Shown: positions 47,533-59,900 of the stretch, one piece after another
Numbering within the stretch: the first letter of the stretch is position 1
How the letters are laid out: every line of letters starts with the position of its first letter
From: Camellia lanceoleosa
Lineage: Eukaryota > Streptophyta > Magnoliopsida > Ericales > Theaceae
Length of the DNA stretch: 64,000 nt
Direction of reading: 5' to 3'
Assembly: GCA_025200525.1 (NCBI GenBank)
Contig: CM045761.1
Span: forward strand, 139,440,223 to 139,504,222
Position numbers and translations under genes: made by a program
Notes under the pieces: model-generated
Databases searched by the model: none
What the model was told of the DNA's origin: nothing
Seen by the model: the letters and a program-made list of their open reading frames with translations, nothing else

Positions 47533-47632
47533 NNNNNNNNNNNNNNNNNNNNNNNNNNNNNNNNNNNNNNNNNNNNNNNNNNNNNNNNNNNNNNNNNNNN
47601 NNNNNNNNNNNNNNNNNNNNNNNNNNNNNNNN
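47533..47632. other. Assembly gap, 100 N
   Basis: Exactly 100 Ns, a conventional placeholder, so the true length is unknown. It coincides with the place where the 3' LTR of the Tat element is expected but not seen. Confidence 1.
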
Positions 47633-48241
47633 TAGCTCAAACTCTTTGTGATTTTGGCCATATGGAAACATACATTAGCACTTGAAACCTTATTGAGGGG
47701 CTTGGCTTGAACATAATTTGTTGAACTTTATCACCGAAAAGTAGGAATATAACTTGTTGACTAGTATTTGAGCTCCATTTTTGACATAGAGAGAGAGAGA
47801 GAGAGAGAAAATCTGGGCTTATGAATATGGACTTTAGAAAGGACATTCCCTGTAATTTGCATAACGACCCATTGAATCTTGCTCGGATGAGAAATATAAA
47901 ATGCTTGATCTTGGGCCTAAAATTTGCTATTGAACTTCACTCATTCAAATTTTGAGCCCTGCATAAATTGGACCTTTAATATGGAACATAGTGACTTTGA
48001 GAAATTGACCAAGTTGAACTTTATCACAAAACTACCTATGATATTGCACCTCTTATCGGCGATAGAAAGAAAATCAGTATGTTGTTGATACACATATTGT
48101 CTTGTAATTTGTTGAGCTTGAAAAATACCCGAGAAAATGAATTGTTGACAACAAAATTTCATTCAATGTGTTGCTTTAATTCCAATATTCTGAATTTTAA
48201 TACGGTCAACTCCTTGTTATTTATACCTGTTATTTCAGCCA
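47633..48241 (+). other. Region upstream of the antisense ORF
   Basis: AT-rich, with a GA repeat (47789-47808). ttgaactttatcac occurs at 47722 and 48014. It may hold the promoter and leader of the antisense ORF; tatttcag occurs just before its ATG. No gene seen. Confidence 0.4.
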
Positions 48242-51200
48242 TATGTCTTCTCGAAAGAAACCCATTGTCCCGGGGTCATCAGAACCGGCTCTCATGAAAG
48301 AGGGATGTACCTCCATGTCTGAGTGGAAAATCTCATTATTTTGATCTGAAAGACCCTTCAAGCGGCTACCTCCACCACTTCTCTTCTATCTCTGAGGGCT
48401 CCATTATGTCTCAATCGAGGACACCGACTCTGGACATGAGGCCCTTATTTCTCCTCCTCGGTGCTACGCTTGAATTGAGCGAGGACTTTCCATAATGTTA
48501 TCCTCAGTTCAAGGCCTTCTCAAACCTCCTTTCGTTGGTAGGAGTGGGTTGATGATGTCCTCTGCACAGAGCCTCTGTCGGCGGCTTCCAGAGGCCAGGC
48601 TATTGATCCTAGTGAAAATATCTCGATCCTTATCCATGCGTAACAATACTAGCCTTGAGGCCCTTCGCTCTTCGGTGGAGCACCAGACACACACCTTTAT
48701 ACTTGGCCACGAAATGGGGCCCACCATTGAGGATGTGTTCATGTTGCTGCGTCTGGAAGTGACCGACCCTGATGCCTTCGACCCTGAGCAGACACCCCCC
48801 GAGGATGACTCTTTGATCCAATCTCTGAAGCTAAATCTTCAAGCTTGTGGCCAATGGAGTTCTGTTTTTGATGGTTCAGCGAGGAGGACTAGTCAAGTAA
48901 AGACGGACCGTGCCTCTTATACTGCATGGATCCGCCACTTCTTCAAGGATCTTCAGCCCTTGGCCAGAGATGCTGACCTTGACTCTTGGGAGTATGAGGC
49001 CGGTCCGATGTATGGCTCCAGGCTCTATTTCTTGGGATTTATGGCTTGCTTCCTTTCATTCTTCATTCTTCGAGCACACCTCTGGATTCCTTAATCCTTC
49101 GTCTTCCCTTGGCGTCGGGCTCTTGAGAGGAGATCGGATCCTTTGGCTCCACTATTTCTTGGGAATCTCTACTATTTGGATCTATTACATCGAGATATGG
49201 TTCACTCGTGGGTCGATATGGCCAGTTTTCTTCATTCACGACCGATTCTGCTTTGTTTCTTCTTCGAGGTTCCCAAAATTTGCCCTACTCGATTGTATTC
49301 GATGCAGAGGTTCTTCGGGAGATAGTGGATAAGCATGGCATCCCCGTGCTCGATACTGATGGGTCTCGGACATTTGAGAAAGCGAAGTCTTGCCAGCCGT
49401 TGATTACACATTGGTCACGTACCATTTCCACCTCATCCTTGAATACTCTGGTGGATGATCCTCGGCGCTTTGTGGCATAGCCGTATGTATGCCCACCGGT
49501 GGGTGTGGCCATACCGCTTATCTATCATGGTTCCTCCCGCTCAGTGTCCTTTCGTTTGCCGAAGAACATTCCTGCACCTTTGTTGATATGCTGATCATGA
49601 TCCGTCCGAGTTCATTACCGGTATGGCATGAGGAAGGCGTTGATAGTGCCATTTATAGACTGACCGTAGCATGTCGGTTCGGGTTTTGACCAATGTGCCG
49701 GGGCGGCCTCCTTCATTATCTTTCTCGGAGAGTTACGGGCACTTTACCCGCGGACTCGTACATACCGTGCTTCCTATATCTGGGTCTTTGACGATGCCAG
49801 GCTTGAGCCGAGTAGGGGGCTTCACCCCTTCTTTCAGGCGATATTGGCGGTAGAATATCGATGCGTTTATTCCATTTGTCCAGAGTAGACCGACCACATG
49901 TTTGTCTCCGCCGATCTATAAGAAGGACTCTTCTCTTCATTTGAGGCCAAATCGATCACATGTCACGAGTTTCTTTACCTTATCTTGCTCCAATCGACCC
50001 TTCTCGGGCGTCTGCTTCTAGTTTGGCAATTGCTTCTCCAGAGCCAGTCCCTTTGAACAGGGCCTCTGGTCCTTGGACGACCCGCCTTAAGAAGGTGGCT
50101 CACAAGAGGGCTTCTGATGCCGGTCCTTTCGCTCCTCGCCTTTCCAAAAGGCTCCATAAGGTATCTGAAATTTTTTGATTTGAATTTACTTTCTTTCTTG
50201 CGATCATACCTTCTTAAATGAACACTTTTATTTGCCCATGTTGTGTAGGACCAGGTTGTTGGCGTTCTCGATCTCCGTAGCTCTGGCCATCTTTGCCTCC
50301 CCAGTCGGACTCAGACTTGGACGACACCCTACCTTTGTCTGCAAGACTTGTGAAGATGTGCACCCCTCGTATAGCAGTTATAGATGACGATGATGATGAG
50401 GTTGAGTCCTCCGATCATTTTTGTGACCTTATTCCACGCATGCGTCGTCACCGCCCTACCGTAGCTGAGGAGGAGCACTATCTTGGTGACGAGGTTATTG
50501 GGCCTCACCGTTCTGATGTTGAGATTACTGGAGGGACTGATGCCACAGAAATTGATGCCGCAGGCCATGCTTCTAGAAGCAATACAGAGATGAGGTGTGC
50601 TTCTGGGAATGGTGCGGAGGTGGATGTGCTAGAGATCTTTGAGACTCGCTCTGGCACTTATGGTGATTCTCATCCTCCGGCCCTTCTTCCTTCTTTAGGG
50701 ATGACTGCTACTGTTCAGGCTTCATCAGACATTGAGATCGATCAGGTGCTCCCTACACGGCCCAGTGACTTTGTTGATGCTAGGAGTCCTTCAGTTGCTC
50801 CGGCTTTGCATATTGATTCTCCCTCTGGTAATCTTTCTTTCTGAAGTTTGTCATTTACTTCTACCTGTGAGAAATCTTTAATCAAATGGCTTTACTGTTC
50901 CCTACCCCTAATAAGATTTCCTTATATTTTCTTCAGTGTTAGCTGCTACCGGGGTCCTGCCTTCACCTGCCTCAGACTCTGCTCCGGTGTTGGCTGCTAC
51001 CGGGGTCCTGCCTTCACCTGACTCGGACTCTACTCCTACTCTCTTTATGACTCCTCATAGTTCTCCTTCTCAAGGGGGGACACCTGCCTTTGAGACGACT
51101 GCTAGAGGTTCTTCATCGCCAGTGCCTTCGAATGTTTTAGACTTGAATCTCAGTGATTTCCACTTTGATAGCGATGCTTTTGGTCTTTCCCCTTATCGCT

Positions 51201-51801
51201 CCGCATTCTCAGGCTCAGGGCCTCTGCCGGGAGTTACTCCTCCGGGTGGTTCATCTAACCTTATAGACATTAGGGAGATTCCTGAGACTAGCAGCTTTCC
51301 GGCCCCAACTCCTCCTTCGGCTTCTGGCAAAGTATCATTTCTCCATTATTGGGTAGCTCTTGAGTTTACTTCAGCTCTACAGCTTGTGCATTCGAGTTAC
51401 CCGGAGACCTTTGCTTCATTTGCTTGCCAGTGTCCACTCATTCAGACTGCTCTTCTCGAGTCTTTTGTCACTATCTTATATAGCTTGGACAGGCAACGGT
51501 TATGTGACCTTAATGGGAAAGTAGTCGAGACGGTGTATCAGGGGATCTCTGACATGGAGCGTCACCAAGTGGACTTATCATGGCTTGAAGCGCTGATATA
51601 AGCCGACGCCAGTCATCGGGTGGAACTTATGTCTGTGCTTGCCTCTTATCGGACCTCTATAGATGAGACAAAGGCAACTTTTCGTGAACTTGAGTCAGGT
51701 TATGCTCGGGCCTTGGAGACTTTAGAGGCACACTCTACTGTTTGTCCTCCGAATGTAGATGTGACGGGCAGCTTCTTCGAGCGTGTCTTTAGGAGAGATT
51801 G
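48242..51801 (+). pseudogene. Antisense plant-mobile-domain (PMD) ORF of the Tat element, spliced
   Basis: Likely start is ATG at 48242 (MSSRKKPIVP). The PMD-like segment reads SSVEHQTHTFILGHEMGPTIEDVFMLLRL (48660-48757), matching the hallmark in which a THTF...GEM-PTLEDV stretch precedes a leucine-rich helix. Later frames follow with shifts to 49853. Two introns are plain: 50161-50248 (GT...AG) and 50828-50936; the second restores a Val codon in phase (CTG|V LAATGV). The downstream part is Ser/Pro-rich and ends in a coiled-coil-like region with a stop at 51799-51801. PMD proteins act in gene silencing and meristem maintenance in plants, and PMD ORFs in Tat elements are documented. Frameshifts here break it. 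Splice sites show it was once expressed from the plus strand. Confidence 0.7.
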
Positions 51802-52158
51802 AGTTTTTTTTTTATTATTATTTTCTTGCCCCTTTCGATAAAAATGTTTTATCTAGGACAATGCAATGAAATGACAAAATCTTTGCTGTTTGGATATGTT
51901 AGCATTGTTTTCTCATTCTACTTGATAAAATATTTATTTGAATGATACAATGGAAAGAACAATCATATGCACATGTTTATAAAATGAAATATTCTCATTA
52001 ATTCTTCAACTTTCTTGACAAAAGTATAATAGATTCACTGCAAGTGATGGGATTGAACATACACCATAGAGAAAACCAGCTTCTTCATAATGTAAGGGAA
52101 ATACAACTTTTAGACAAAGTAAGAAAATGAAAATGAATTTCAACATAGATGAATCTAA
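51802..52158. other. Convergent 3' region between PMD ORF and integrase
   Basis: AT-rich 357 bp between two convergent coding regions. Several aataaa/aaatga-like words suit transcript ends from both sides. No other feature. Confidence 0.6.
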
Positions 52159-53664
52159 TTATGGGTAGTAATGCTTGATAAACTTTGCATTGAGCGGGTC
52201 AGTTCGGAAGCCATCTTCAACCCTTACAAGCTTGTAGTACCCGCTTGAGCTCGCCTGAACCACCCTGTAAGGCCCTTCTCATTTTGAAGAAAACTTGGGC
52301 AAAGGTTGTCCTCGCATGATTGGGTCTACAATCTTCCATACTAGATCACCTTCTTCAAATTTTCTTGGTACCACAGTCTGGTTATAGGTTCGGGCAATAG
52401 ACGCATGATATCTTTCCATGACTTTAGTAGCTCTGTCATGCTTTTCCTCTAATGCTTCCAATCCAGTGGTTCGAGGCTCCAATACCATCCCCGAGGCGAG
52501 AGCCATCCGAGCAGATGGTGTTTCTAACTCTATGGGTAACACTGCCTCGGACCGATACACAAGGGAGTAAGGAGTTGCTTGAGTTGGCTTTCTCTTTGAA
52601 GTGCGATATGCCCATAAGGCTACTATCAACTGTTCGGACCAAGTCCCCCCAAATTCATCCATCATCTTGCTCAGAATCCTTATCAGTGTCTTGTTTGTGG
52701 CCTCCGCTTTTTGTTCCTTTGGATAGTAGGGTATGGATTTGTGATGCTTCACTCGATAAGTCTCTAGGAGGCTCTTCACATATTTGTTTATGAAAGGAGT
52801 GCCGTTATCCGAGAGGATGGTGTTTGGTACTCCAAACCGGCAAATTATATTCTCCTTGATGAAGTTAGCGACTGCAGGCCCCGTAGCGTTCTTTAGAGGA
52901 ATTGCTTTGACCCACTTTGTGCTCAATTCTATGGCTGCGAGAATCCACTTGTACCCCTTAGAAGGTGTGGAGATGGGCCCTATCAGATCAAAAGCCCAGG
53001 TATGGAAAGGCCATGGCGTTCGGATGCTATGCAAGTCTACGGCTGGAGCATGGATCAAATTTCCGTGCTTCTGACAAGTCTGGCACCTCTTTACGTGATG
53101 GGATGCATCTGACTCCATGGTAGGCCAATAATACCCAAGGTGTATAAGTTGTTCGAACAGTCGAGCCCCTCCTTGATGCTCAATTTCGTGGGCTCTTCTG
53201 AGGACTAGATCTGATTCTTCCTTGGAGAGACACCTCAAGGGAGTGCCCTCAATGCTTCTTCTATAAAGCTTGTTCTGATCAAGAAAGTACCGCCTTGCTC
53301 TCCTCTTAAGGTGTGCAATGTCCCTCGGGCTCTCAGGTAGTGTCCCCTCTTTGAGATAGTCAATGTAGACTTGTCTCCAGTCAGGGGTATCAATTTCAAA
53401 GCAACTCTCATCCTCCTAGATGTACGACTGACACTTGGGGCATCCTTTCTGTAGTTGATTCGAGGCCTTCTCCATCTCGGGCCAATAATAGCCTTGTCTT
53501 TGGGTCCTACTATATAGGTGATATCCCCATCCCGCAGGATTTTTCATGAATCTGTTGTAGTCGGAGCTTGCTTCTTGTTGGCCAACACACCGGGCTAGGA
53601 GTCCAGTACCTCCTCGGAAGTAAAGTTCACCTTGAATTATCATGAATTGGGCAAGCTTGGCCAT
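52159..53664 (-). pseudogene. Tat integrase
   Basis: The minus-strand frame 52279-53238 (319 codons), preceded by shifted frame 53416-53664, ends with KHYYP and a stop at 52159 after a frame break near 52279. The zinc-binding H2C2 ends in CQTCQKHG. The core holds the three catalytic acids: Asp in FDLIGPIST, Asp in ILSDNGTPF and Glu in KAEATNKTL. The usual YYPQGNGQAEA reads YYPKEQKAEA. Integrase joins element DNA to the host chromosome. Upstream there is a second, partial zinc-region repeat (CPKCQ at 53430). Nearly intact but for frameshifts. Confidence 0.9.
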
Positions 53665-53744
53665 AGTCAGTTTTCCAACTTTGCTTCTGAGTTATTCGAG
53701 AACTTCTCCTCTCCAATCCTCCGGAAGGTCTTTGTCTTCGGGTA

Positions 53745-54405
53745 TTATTGAAGGTTCTGTTCTCTTTTGATAATAATTTTCGCCTCCTCCTCTGGAATGT
53801 CAACTCTTGTCCCTAATGTTGCGAGGGCATCTGAAAACTTGTTGTCGGAGCGAGGCACATGCTTTATTTCGACCTTCTGAAATTTTTCAAGAAGCCTTTG
53901 GACTGTTGTTCGATACGTGGCCAAGGCAGGCTCCTTTAAGACGAACTGTCCTGAAACTTGCTTCACTATTAGTTTTGAGTCCCCCCGAATTCGAATCTTC
54001 TTGATATTGTGCTTCTCAGTTGCTATCAAGCCCAAAATAAGAGCCTCATACTCGGCTTCATTATTCGAGCAATGAAAATCCAATTTATAAGACAAATATA
54101 ACTTTTCCCCACTTTTGCTTGTAAGGACTATCCCGGTTCCTCCTTTCCTCTCGGGTCAAAGCTCAAAGCTCAATGTCCAAACGCTTTCCTTAGAAGCCAT
54201 AGCTGCATGCACCTCTCCTCTTAATTCTTCATTCATTGGTTCATAGTCACCATTTGGAAATTGAGCGAAGAGATCAGCTAAGGCTTGGCTTTTGATTGCC
54301 TTGGGAGCTACACATGTGATCTCAAATTCACCTAGTGCTAACAACCATCTTGCCACCTTCCCGGTTAGAGCAGGCTTGCTGAGGAGGTATCGGATTGGAT
54401 CACTT
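53745..54405 (-). pseudogene. Tat second (archaeal-like) RNase H and connection
   Basis: The frame 53745-54095 has CSNNEAEYEALILGL (Glu), RGDSKLIVKQVSGQF (Asp) and VPRSDNKFSDALATLG (Asp), the signature of the archaeal-type RNase H that Tat elements gained in addition to the ordinary gypsy one. 54156-54356 is the end of the first RNase H (ARWLLALGEFEI and SQALADLFAQFP). The two frames are separated by stops. Confidence 0.88.
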
Positions 54406-55530
54406 CTAGTAACAATCTGAATCTAATGTGCTAAGAAGTAATGTCTGAGCTTTTGGGCGGTGAATACCAAAGCTAAGCAATGTCTCTCTATCGGAGTATA
54501 TTGGACTTCTGCTCCTCAAATCTTCCGGCTGATGTAATACACCGGGCGTTCCGCTCCGTCTACATCTTGGACCAATAATGCCCCTGTGGACTTGGGGATT
54601 GAAGTTAGGTACAACATTAGAGGCACCCCGGGCTGCGGGGCTATCATGGTCTAAGGCGAGGTCAAGGCTGCCTTGATTCTCTCGAAGGCCTTTTGGTGCT
54701 CTTGGTTCCACTCGAACTTGGCATCTCCTTTTAATAATGAGCCGAATGGCACAGAGATCTCTGCCGATCTTTGGGATAAACCTCCGAATATAAGACACCT
54801 TCCCCAGGAACTTCTTTAACTCCTTCTGAGAATGTGGGGGAGGCATTGCTTTGATAGACTTGACCTTGTCTTCATCCGCCTTGATACCATGTCTATGTAC
54901 AAGAAACCCGAGGAACTTTCCGACTGTTACCCCGAAAGCACATTTGAGAGGATTTATCCTCATTTTGAATTTCTGGCACCTCTTGAATACTTTCTCAAGG
55001 TCTTGGAGATGGTCCTCTTCTTTCTTGGATTTCCCCACTAGATCATCAACATAATCTTCCACCTCATGATGGATCATGTCATGAAAGATTGTAGTCATAG
55101 CCCTTTGGTAAGTTGCTCCGGCATTCTTGAGTCCGAAAGGCATGACTGTATTGAAGAAGTTTCCTAGCGGTCTTCTAAAGCGTCTTTTCTTCTCGTCCTC
55201 TTCAGCCATCTTAATCTGGTTGTATCCACTGAATCCATCCATGAATGAGAACATCTGGTGTCCTGAGGTGGCATCCACGAGGGTGTCGATGTGAGGAAGA
55301 GGGAATTCATCATTCGGGCAAGATTTGTTCAAATCTCGAAAGTCTACACATACTTTGATTTGGCCATTCTTCTTCTTTACGGGCATGATGTTTGCTAACA
55401 ACGTGGGGTACTGTATTGGCCGGATGAAACCAGCCTGTTGAAGTTTTTCAATCTCCTCTTTAATCTTCTCTTCGAGATCTGGATGATATTTTCGAGCAGC
55501 TTGCTTAATTGGCTTGGAGTTTGGGAACAC
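54406..55530 (-). pseudogene. Tat reverse transcriptase and first RNase H start
   Basis: An open 374-codon frame. RT motifs: KKKNGQIKVCVDFRDLNKSC, PLPHIDTLVDATSGH, FMDGFSGYNQIKM, PFGLKNAGATYQRAM and the active site DYVDDLVGKS intact. The thumb region KCAFGV...FLGFLVHRHGI is present. From about residue 270 the frame leaves the expected RNase H sequence, so a frameshift lies near 54720. RT makes cDNA from element RNA. Confidence 0.92.
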
Positions 55531-55839
55531 ATCAAGATAGTGGGAGACTAGGTCGGGGATCTAGTCCGCATTTCCTTATATGACCAAGCAAACACATCAT
55601 CTGAGTACCTTATCAATTTTAACAACTGTTCCCGCTTCTCTAGGCTAAGGCTCGAACTTACGAAAATCGGCCTCGGTGCATCTTGTCCATCACTCAGATC
55701 TATTTCAATAAGTTGTTAAGACTCTGACGGCCCATCTTGCATGCGTTCGAACCACTTTCGGCTTTATTACTATGTCATTGTCAGGAGGCTCTTCTTTTGA
55801 CTCAGAGTCGGTGGCTAAAGAAACCGACTCCCCATACCT

Positions 55840-56559
55840 TTACAAATAATACACCATCTTGCCCCCTTCTCGGACTTTTATCACCTTCCGAGGAATAGGC
55901 GGACTTTCTGGTCTAGACATCGCCCGTTTACTTGATTCTGCCCTTAGCTCCTTATCATTTTTAATATCCTCCCAACGGGGAATTTTAACCCCCTGAGGCT
56001 TAAAGGTGGCGGGAATTTCTTTGATAGTCAATTCGGTGAAGTAGATGGCATCAGAATAATGAACTTTATGGATCTCGAAAGGCCTTTCTGTAGCCTGAAT
56101 TGTCACCGTTTTCTTTCCACATTTAGCCTTAACACACTGATGATAACTTAACGGTACAGCCCCATATCTATGCATCCAGGTTCTCCCTAGAATGATGTGA
56201 TAATTTGCCTCGGAATCAATAATATGGAACTTGGTGGCTGAGTGAATCTCTCCGATGGCTAAATCAATTGTTACGCATCCGATAGTAACTCTCATTTCTC
56301 CACCAAAGCCAGTGATGACTATCGGCTGCTTCACAATGCGTTCTTCAGAGATTTCGGCCTTTTCTAGAGTAGCGCGAGTCATAATGTTGATAGAGGCTCC
56401 ACTATCTAGAAAGGCCCTTTTGAACTCAACCCCGTTAATAAAAGCAGTCACATAAAGCGGGCGATTGTGAGAAAAAGGATACTTCCGATCAGCCTCGGAG
56501 AAAGTAATGGCACTAGATTGCTCTTTTGCCTTCCTCGGAATAGATCCCTCGGTCGACAT
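55840..56559 (-). pseudogene. Tat protease
   Basis: A 239-codon frame with FLDSGASINIM (active-site Asp-Ser-Gly), then LGRTWMHRYGAVPLSYHQCVK, the flap-side consensus of Tat proteases. The first residues ITFSEADRKYPFSHNRPLYV precede the domain. The domain itself appears intact. A stop separates it from RT (gap 55531-55839 carries the linker in broken frames). Confidence 0.9.
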
Positions 56560-57003
56560 GCATTCCTCATGGTGTGCCTCAGCTATATTGATGATAAACT
56601 TGGTGATTTCTGTTCTTGCCTCCCTGGAAAGTCCAAGCTAGTCGAAGTATTGCTTAAACTTTACACAATCTTGCAGGGTTTTGGCATAGTGATCTGGATC
56701 TTTTTCCACTCTTGGAGGCTCGTAGTTAACCATCTCCTCGGTCTCTTCAAAATAAGATGCCACATAAACATGGTGTCCTCCTCTTCCATAGCACTCTTCT
56801 CCTCCTTCTGGATCAAAGGGATCTTCGCCATAAGTCATAAACGTTCTGCCCTCTGGATCGAGAGCACTTCCATAGTAAACTTGATCACCCTCTGGCTCGA
56901 GGATGTTGTCCAGATAATAATCATCGTCATCAAGATTGGCAATAGCCTCAATCATCGGGCCTTCATAAGCTATCATAGCAACATTCTTGCCCTTGTCTCG
57001 GTG

Positions 57004-58811
57004 CTAAGGATACAGTTGTTTTCGGATGTCTTGAGTCCCTTGCTTTTTGAACCTCAATTCATCTGCCTCGACTTTATCTCTGAAGATTTTCCTGAGAGTC
57101 CAACACTTCTCTGTCGGATGTTTCAATGTACGATGGAAGACACAAAATTCAGGGCTCTCACGATCATTTTTTGATGGTATTTCTTCAACATAAGGCAATT
57201 TTAGCTCTTCGTCGGCCACCCATTCCTTAACCAGAGCTTTTACTTCCTCGATTCCACATGGATAAGAGACATTTCCCTTTTCACCATTATATTGCTTTCT
57301 CTTCTGGCCTCTATGACCTCCTTCTTGTGACTTTCGGGTATCTGGGGCAGGGGCAGCAGCAACAATAGGGCCATGAGACGATTTGGAGCTAGTCTTATGG
57401 CGCCTTAAATCCGGACTCCTGAGATTGAGGAATGCTAATGTTCCGAGCTGCTTCTATTAGTGCCGAGAATGTGGGTAGCTTGTGATTAACTAGAAACATT
57501 TTGTACCTACTCAATGCCCCCTCTAGACAGATTTGAACCAGAAAACTCTCTTCTACTACTTCATGGCAATCCACAGCCTTGTCCTGAAACCTTTTGACGT
57601 AGTCAAGGATGTCTTCACTTTCTTGCTGCTTTTCTTTACACAATGTAAGTGTGGTCACCTTCTCCGCCACTTGAAAGAACTTAGAGTGGAATTTGTTAAC
57701 CATTTCCTCCCAACTTCGGACAGAGTTTGGGGCCAAATTGACGTACCAACTATATGCTCGGTCAGTGAGGGACTTAGAGAATTCTCTCAGCCGGAAGACA
57801 TGGTTTGGACCATGAATACCCAGAGTCTTGATGAATCGCACAACATGTTCTCGGGCATTTCCTTGTTTGCCATCGAATTTAATGAACTTCGGCATGGTAT
57901 ACCCCTCGGGGTATGGATAACTCAGCACCTCAATAGGGTAAGGCGGCTTGACATCTGGATCAGGCAAAGAGGGTAAAGTCCTCTTGCCTCGTTCGAGATC
58001 GAACATGGCTTGCACATCGGCGAGAGTGAGAAACTGTTGCGGGAGAGAGTTTGATGGTGGTATTCCTGGAACTTGGCTTATGGATCCGAAGACTGAGCTA
58101 GGGGCGACTTGGCCATTTTGGTGCTGCGAATTCATCATTGGTGAGGACATTTGACGATATTGGCCATCAGCGCCTATAGACAAGCCAGTTGGTGATGGGA
58201 CATTGGATTGAGGCCCGTAAAGTCCACCGCACGGCGCCGCTATACCGGGTTGTGCTTGCAAATTTGTTGTTGGTACCAAAGGAGGCCCGCTTGGTGTTTG
58301 AGTAACATTCATTGGTGGCGTAACAAGATTAGGTGCGGCGAGCTCCTTTTGCCATCATCATGCCCCTTGTATTTGCCTGGACACCAACAGTCGCCGGAGC
58401 CCCATTCATTACACCAGAACCTCCTCTAGTCACCATTGGATCTTGGCTTGGCACGCCATAGAGCCCGGGCGTAGGCAAACTGCTGCCGCCTACTACGGTT
58501 TGAGCATGTGTTACTGTGGCCATGTTGCCATGAGCCATGGGCTGATTGGTGCCTACTTCTCCTTGGATTTGATTTTGCACTCCGGCAGGAATGACGCCAC
58601 CACCAGCTTGATTTCCGTTTGGTGCCGGTGCAAAATTAGAACTCATCACCAACATGGTGTGAGTGAGATTCTGAAGAGTGGTGAGAATCTCTTGCTGAGT
58701 ATTTTGAAGTCCTTGAATGGCTTCAAGCAAAAGTGGTTGATCTGGAGCTATGGTCCTGTCATCACCACCATTAGAGGATCCTTGCTGGTGAACTTTATCT
58801 TCTCCCGCCAT
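57004..58811 (-). pseudogene. Tat gag
   Basis: Start ATG at 58811 (MAGEDKVHQQ), 73 bases from the LTR edge. The N-terminal part is Gln/Gly-rich and ends in a frameshift near 58320. 57395-58312 holds the capsid-like core: MPKFIKFDGKQGNAREHVVRF, then FSKSLTDRAYSWYVNL and FQDKAVDC. 57004-57219 carries CVFHRTLKHPTEKCWTLRKIF, a Cys-His zinc-type motif usual at this place. 56638-56976 is an acidic gag-to-protease spacer. Gag forms the virus-like particle. Confidence 0.85.
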
Positions 58812-58866
58812 CCTTGTTGGAGTTGTGTGGATTCCAGATCTCGTTGAGACCTTTAACCAATCCGCC

Positions 58867-58884
58867 TCCCCAGCAGAGTCGCCA
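58867..58884 (-). other. Primer-binding site of the Tat element
   Basis: The plus strand tccccagcagagtcgcca ends in CCA, that is, it equals the 3' end of a tRNA. The minus strand reads TGGCGACTCTGCTGGGGA. The exact tRNA (an arginine tRNA is a guess) cannot be named with certainty. It is 2 bases from the LTR start TGTATG at 58887. Confidence 0.8.
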
Positions 58885-58886
58885 AA

Positions 58887-59900
58887 TGTATGAAAGGGTT
58901 CAAGAAAGGAGTTGGAAAATTCGAAAATCTTCGAAGATCCTTGAAGAACAACTTCGAATTCACTAGAATATGATGAGAGGCTTAGATTCTTCAATAATCT
59001 CAACTTAGGAACACAAAAATAAAGGAGATGATGGAGATAAGAGATTGGGTGAAGAAGAAGGCAAAATGGCTAGAGAGAGAATAATGGCAAGGCTCTCCCA
59101 TGGATCTCCCACTTTCACTCTCAAGGTTGATAATGGAGAGGGAAAATTAGTTCTTTCCCAAGAGTTGAAAAATCTCCAAAATCCATCCCTTGTAAAGCTA
59201 TGGGTGGGTGCTATTTATAGGCACCTCATGATGTAGGATGGAACCCATGTGCAAGGCACATGGGGAATATTCTCTCTAACCACCTTATCCGAGGAGGTGA
59301 CCTCTCCGAGGATGAGGAAAATCTCGAAGAGGAGATCAACTTCTCGGCGAACCCTTCTTCTTAGCCACACCTAACCAATGATCCCCAATCATCCCAAAGG
59401 GTCAGGGGTAGTCCCAGAGGACGTCCTGCCGCATAAGGGTCAGGGGTAGTTCAAGAGAAAGCCCTGCTGCAAATATTGCCGAGTCTCAGGGACCCCCTAA
59501 ATCGTGCCACCTCGACCCGGGTATAGACTAGTTTAACCGAAGAGTGAATTTATCTCCACTCACCGTCCTCGGGATCGGGTCCTTTGTTCGAACTCCATTA
59601 CGCCCATGGTTCTGGTGTGTAGATCCCGGAAAGCTCCGAGCCCGCAAGTGTTTTGGGACTCATTAACGGAGTGACTTCTAGATTGTGTCTGAATCCGTTC
59701 GAAGTCAAGTGCTTCGGACCTCTAGGTTCGTGGATCCGAACCCTTTCGAGTCCGAGTGCCTCGGATCTCTAGGCTTGCTTAATACCCTTTCGAGTCCGGG
59801 CCCGAGTAAGTCTCTAGGTTCGTGGATCCGAACCCTTTCGAGGCTTAGAGCCATTCAGCCCGTTTGACGGCGATAAATCCGGGCCCACCAATTTTGGATT
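58887..59900 (-). mobile_element. Tat 5' LTR, right edge uncertain
   Basis: Starts TGTATGAAAGGG next to the primer-binding site. The right edge cannot be fixed because the other LTR is not in view; repeats of gataaat-(c/t)-g-gcccaccaat at 59870-59925 lie near it. Confidence 0.6.
59395..59860. repeat. Short direct repeats in the Tat LTR
   Basis: aagggtcaggggtagt occurs at 59396 and 59436. tctaggttcgtggatccgaa with ccctttcgag occurs at 59721 and 59812, with a diverged third unit between them (59765-59800). Confidence 0.85.

Larger units (their letters stand above)
47633..59900 (-). mobile_element. Tat-lineage Ty3/gypsy retrotransposon with antisense extra ORF
   Basis: Minus-strand order: 5' LTR (from 58887), primer-binding site (58867-58884), gag, protease, RT, a first RNase H, a second (archaeal-like) RNase H, integrase ending at 52159, then an antisense plus-strand ORF with plant-mobile-domain similarity. 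Dual RNase H domains and extra ORFs between integrase and the 3' LTR are known for the Tat/Ogre lineage. The 3' LTR is not visible; the assembly gap is the likely reason. Frames are interrupted, so it is not autonomous. Confidence 0.88.

Noticed and set aside
48509..48742. Minus-strand ORF opposite the PMD segment
   Set aside because: The plus strand has the PMD signature; the minus frame is a shadow.
56467..57174. 235-codon ORF on the plus strand
   Set aside because: It is the antisense shadow of Tat gag/protease coding sequence; the sense strand has clear protease motifs.
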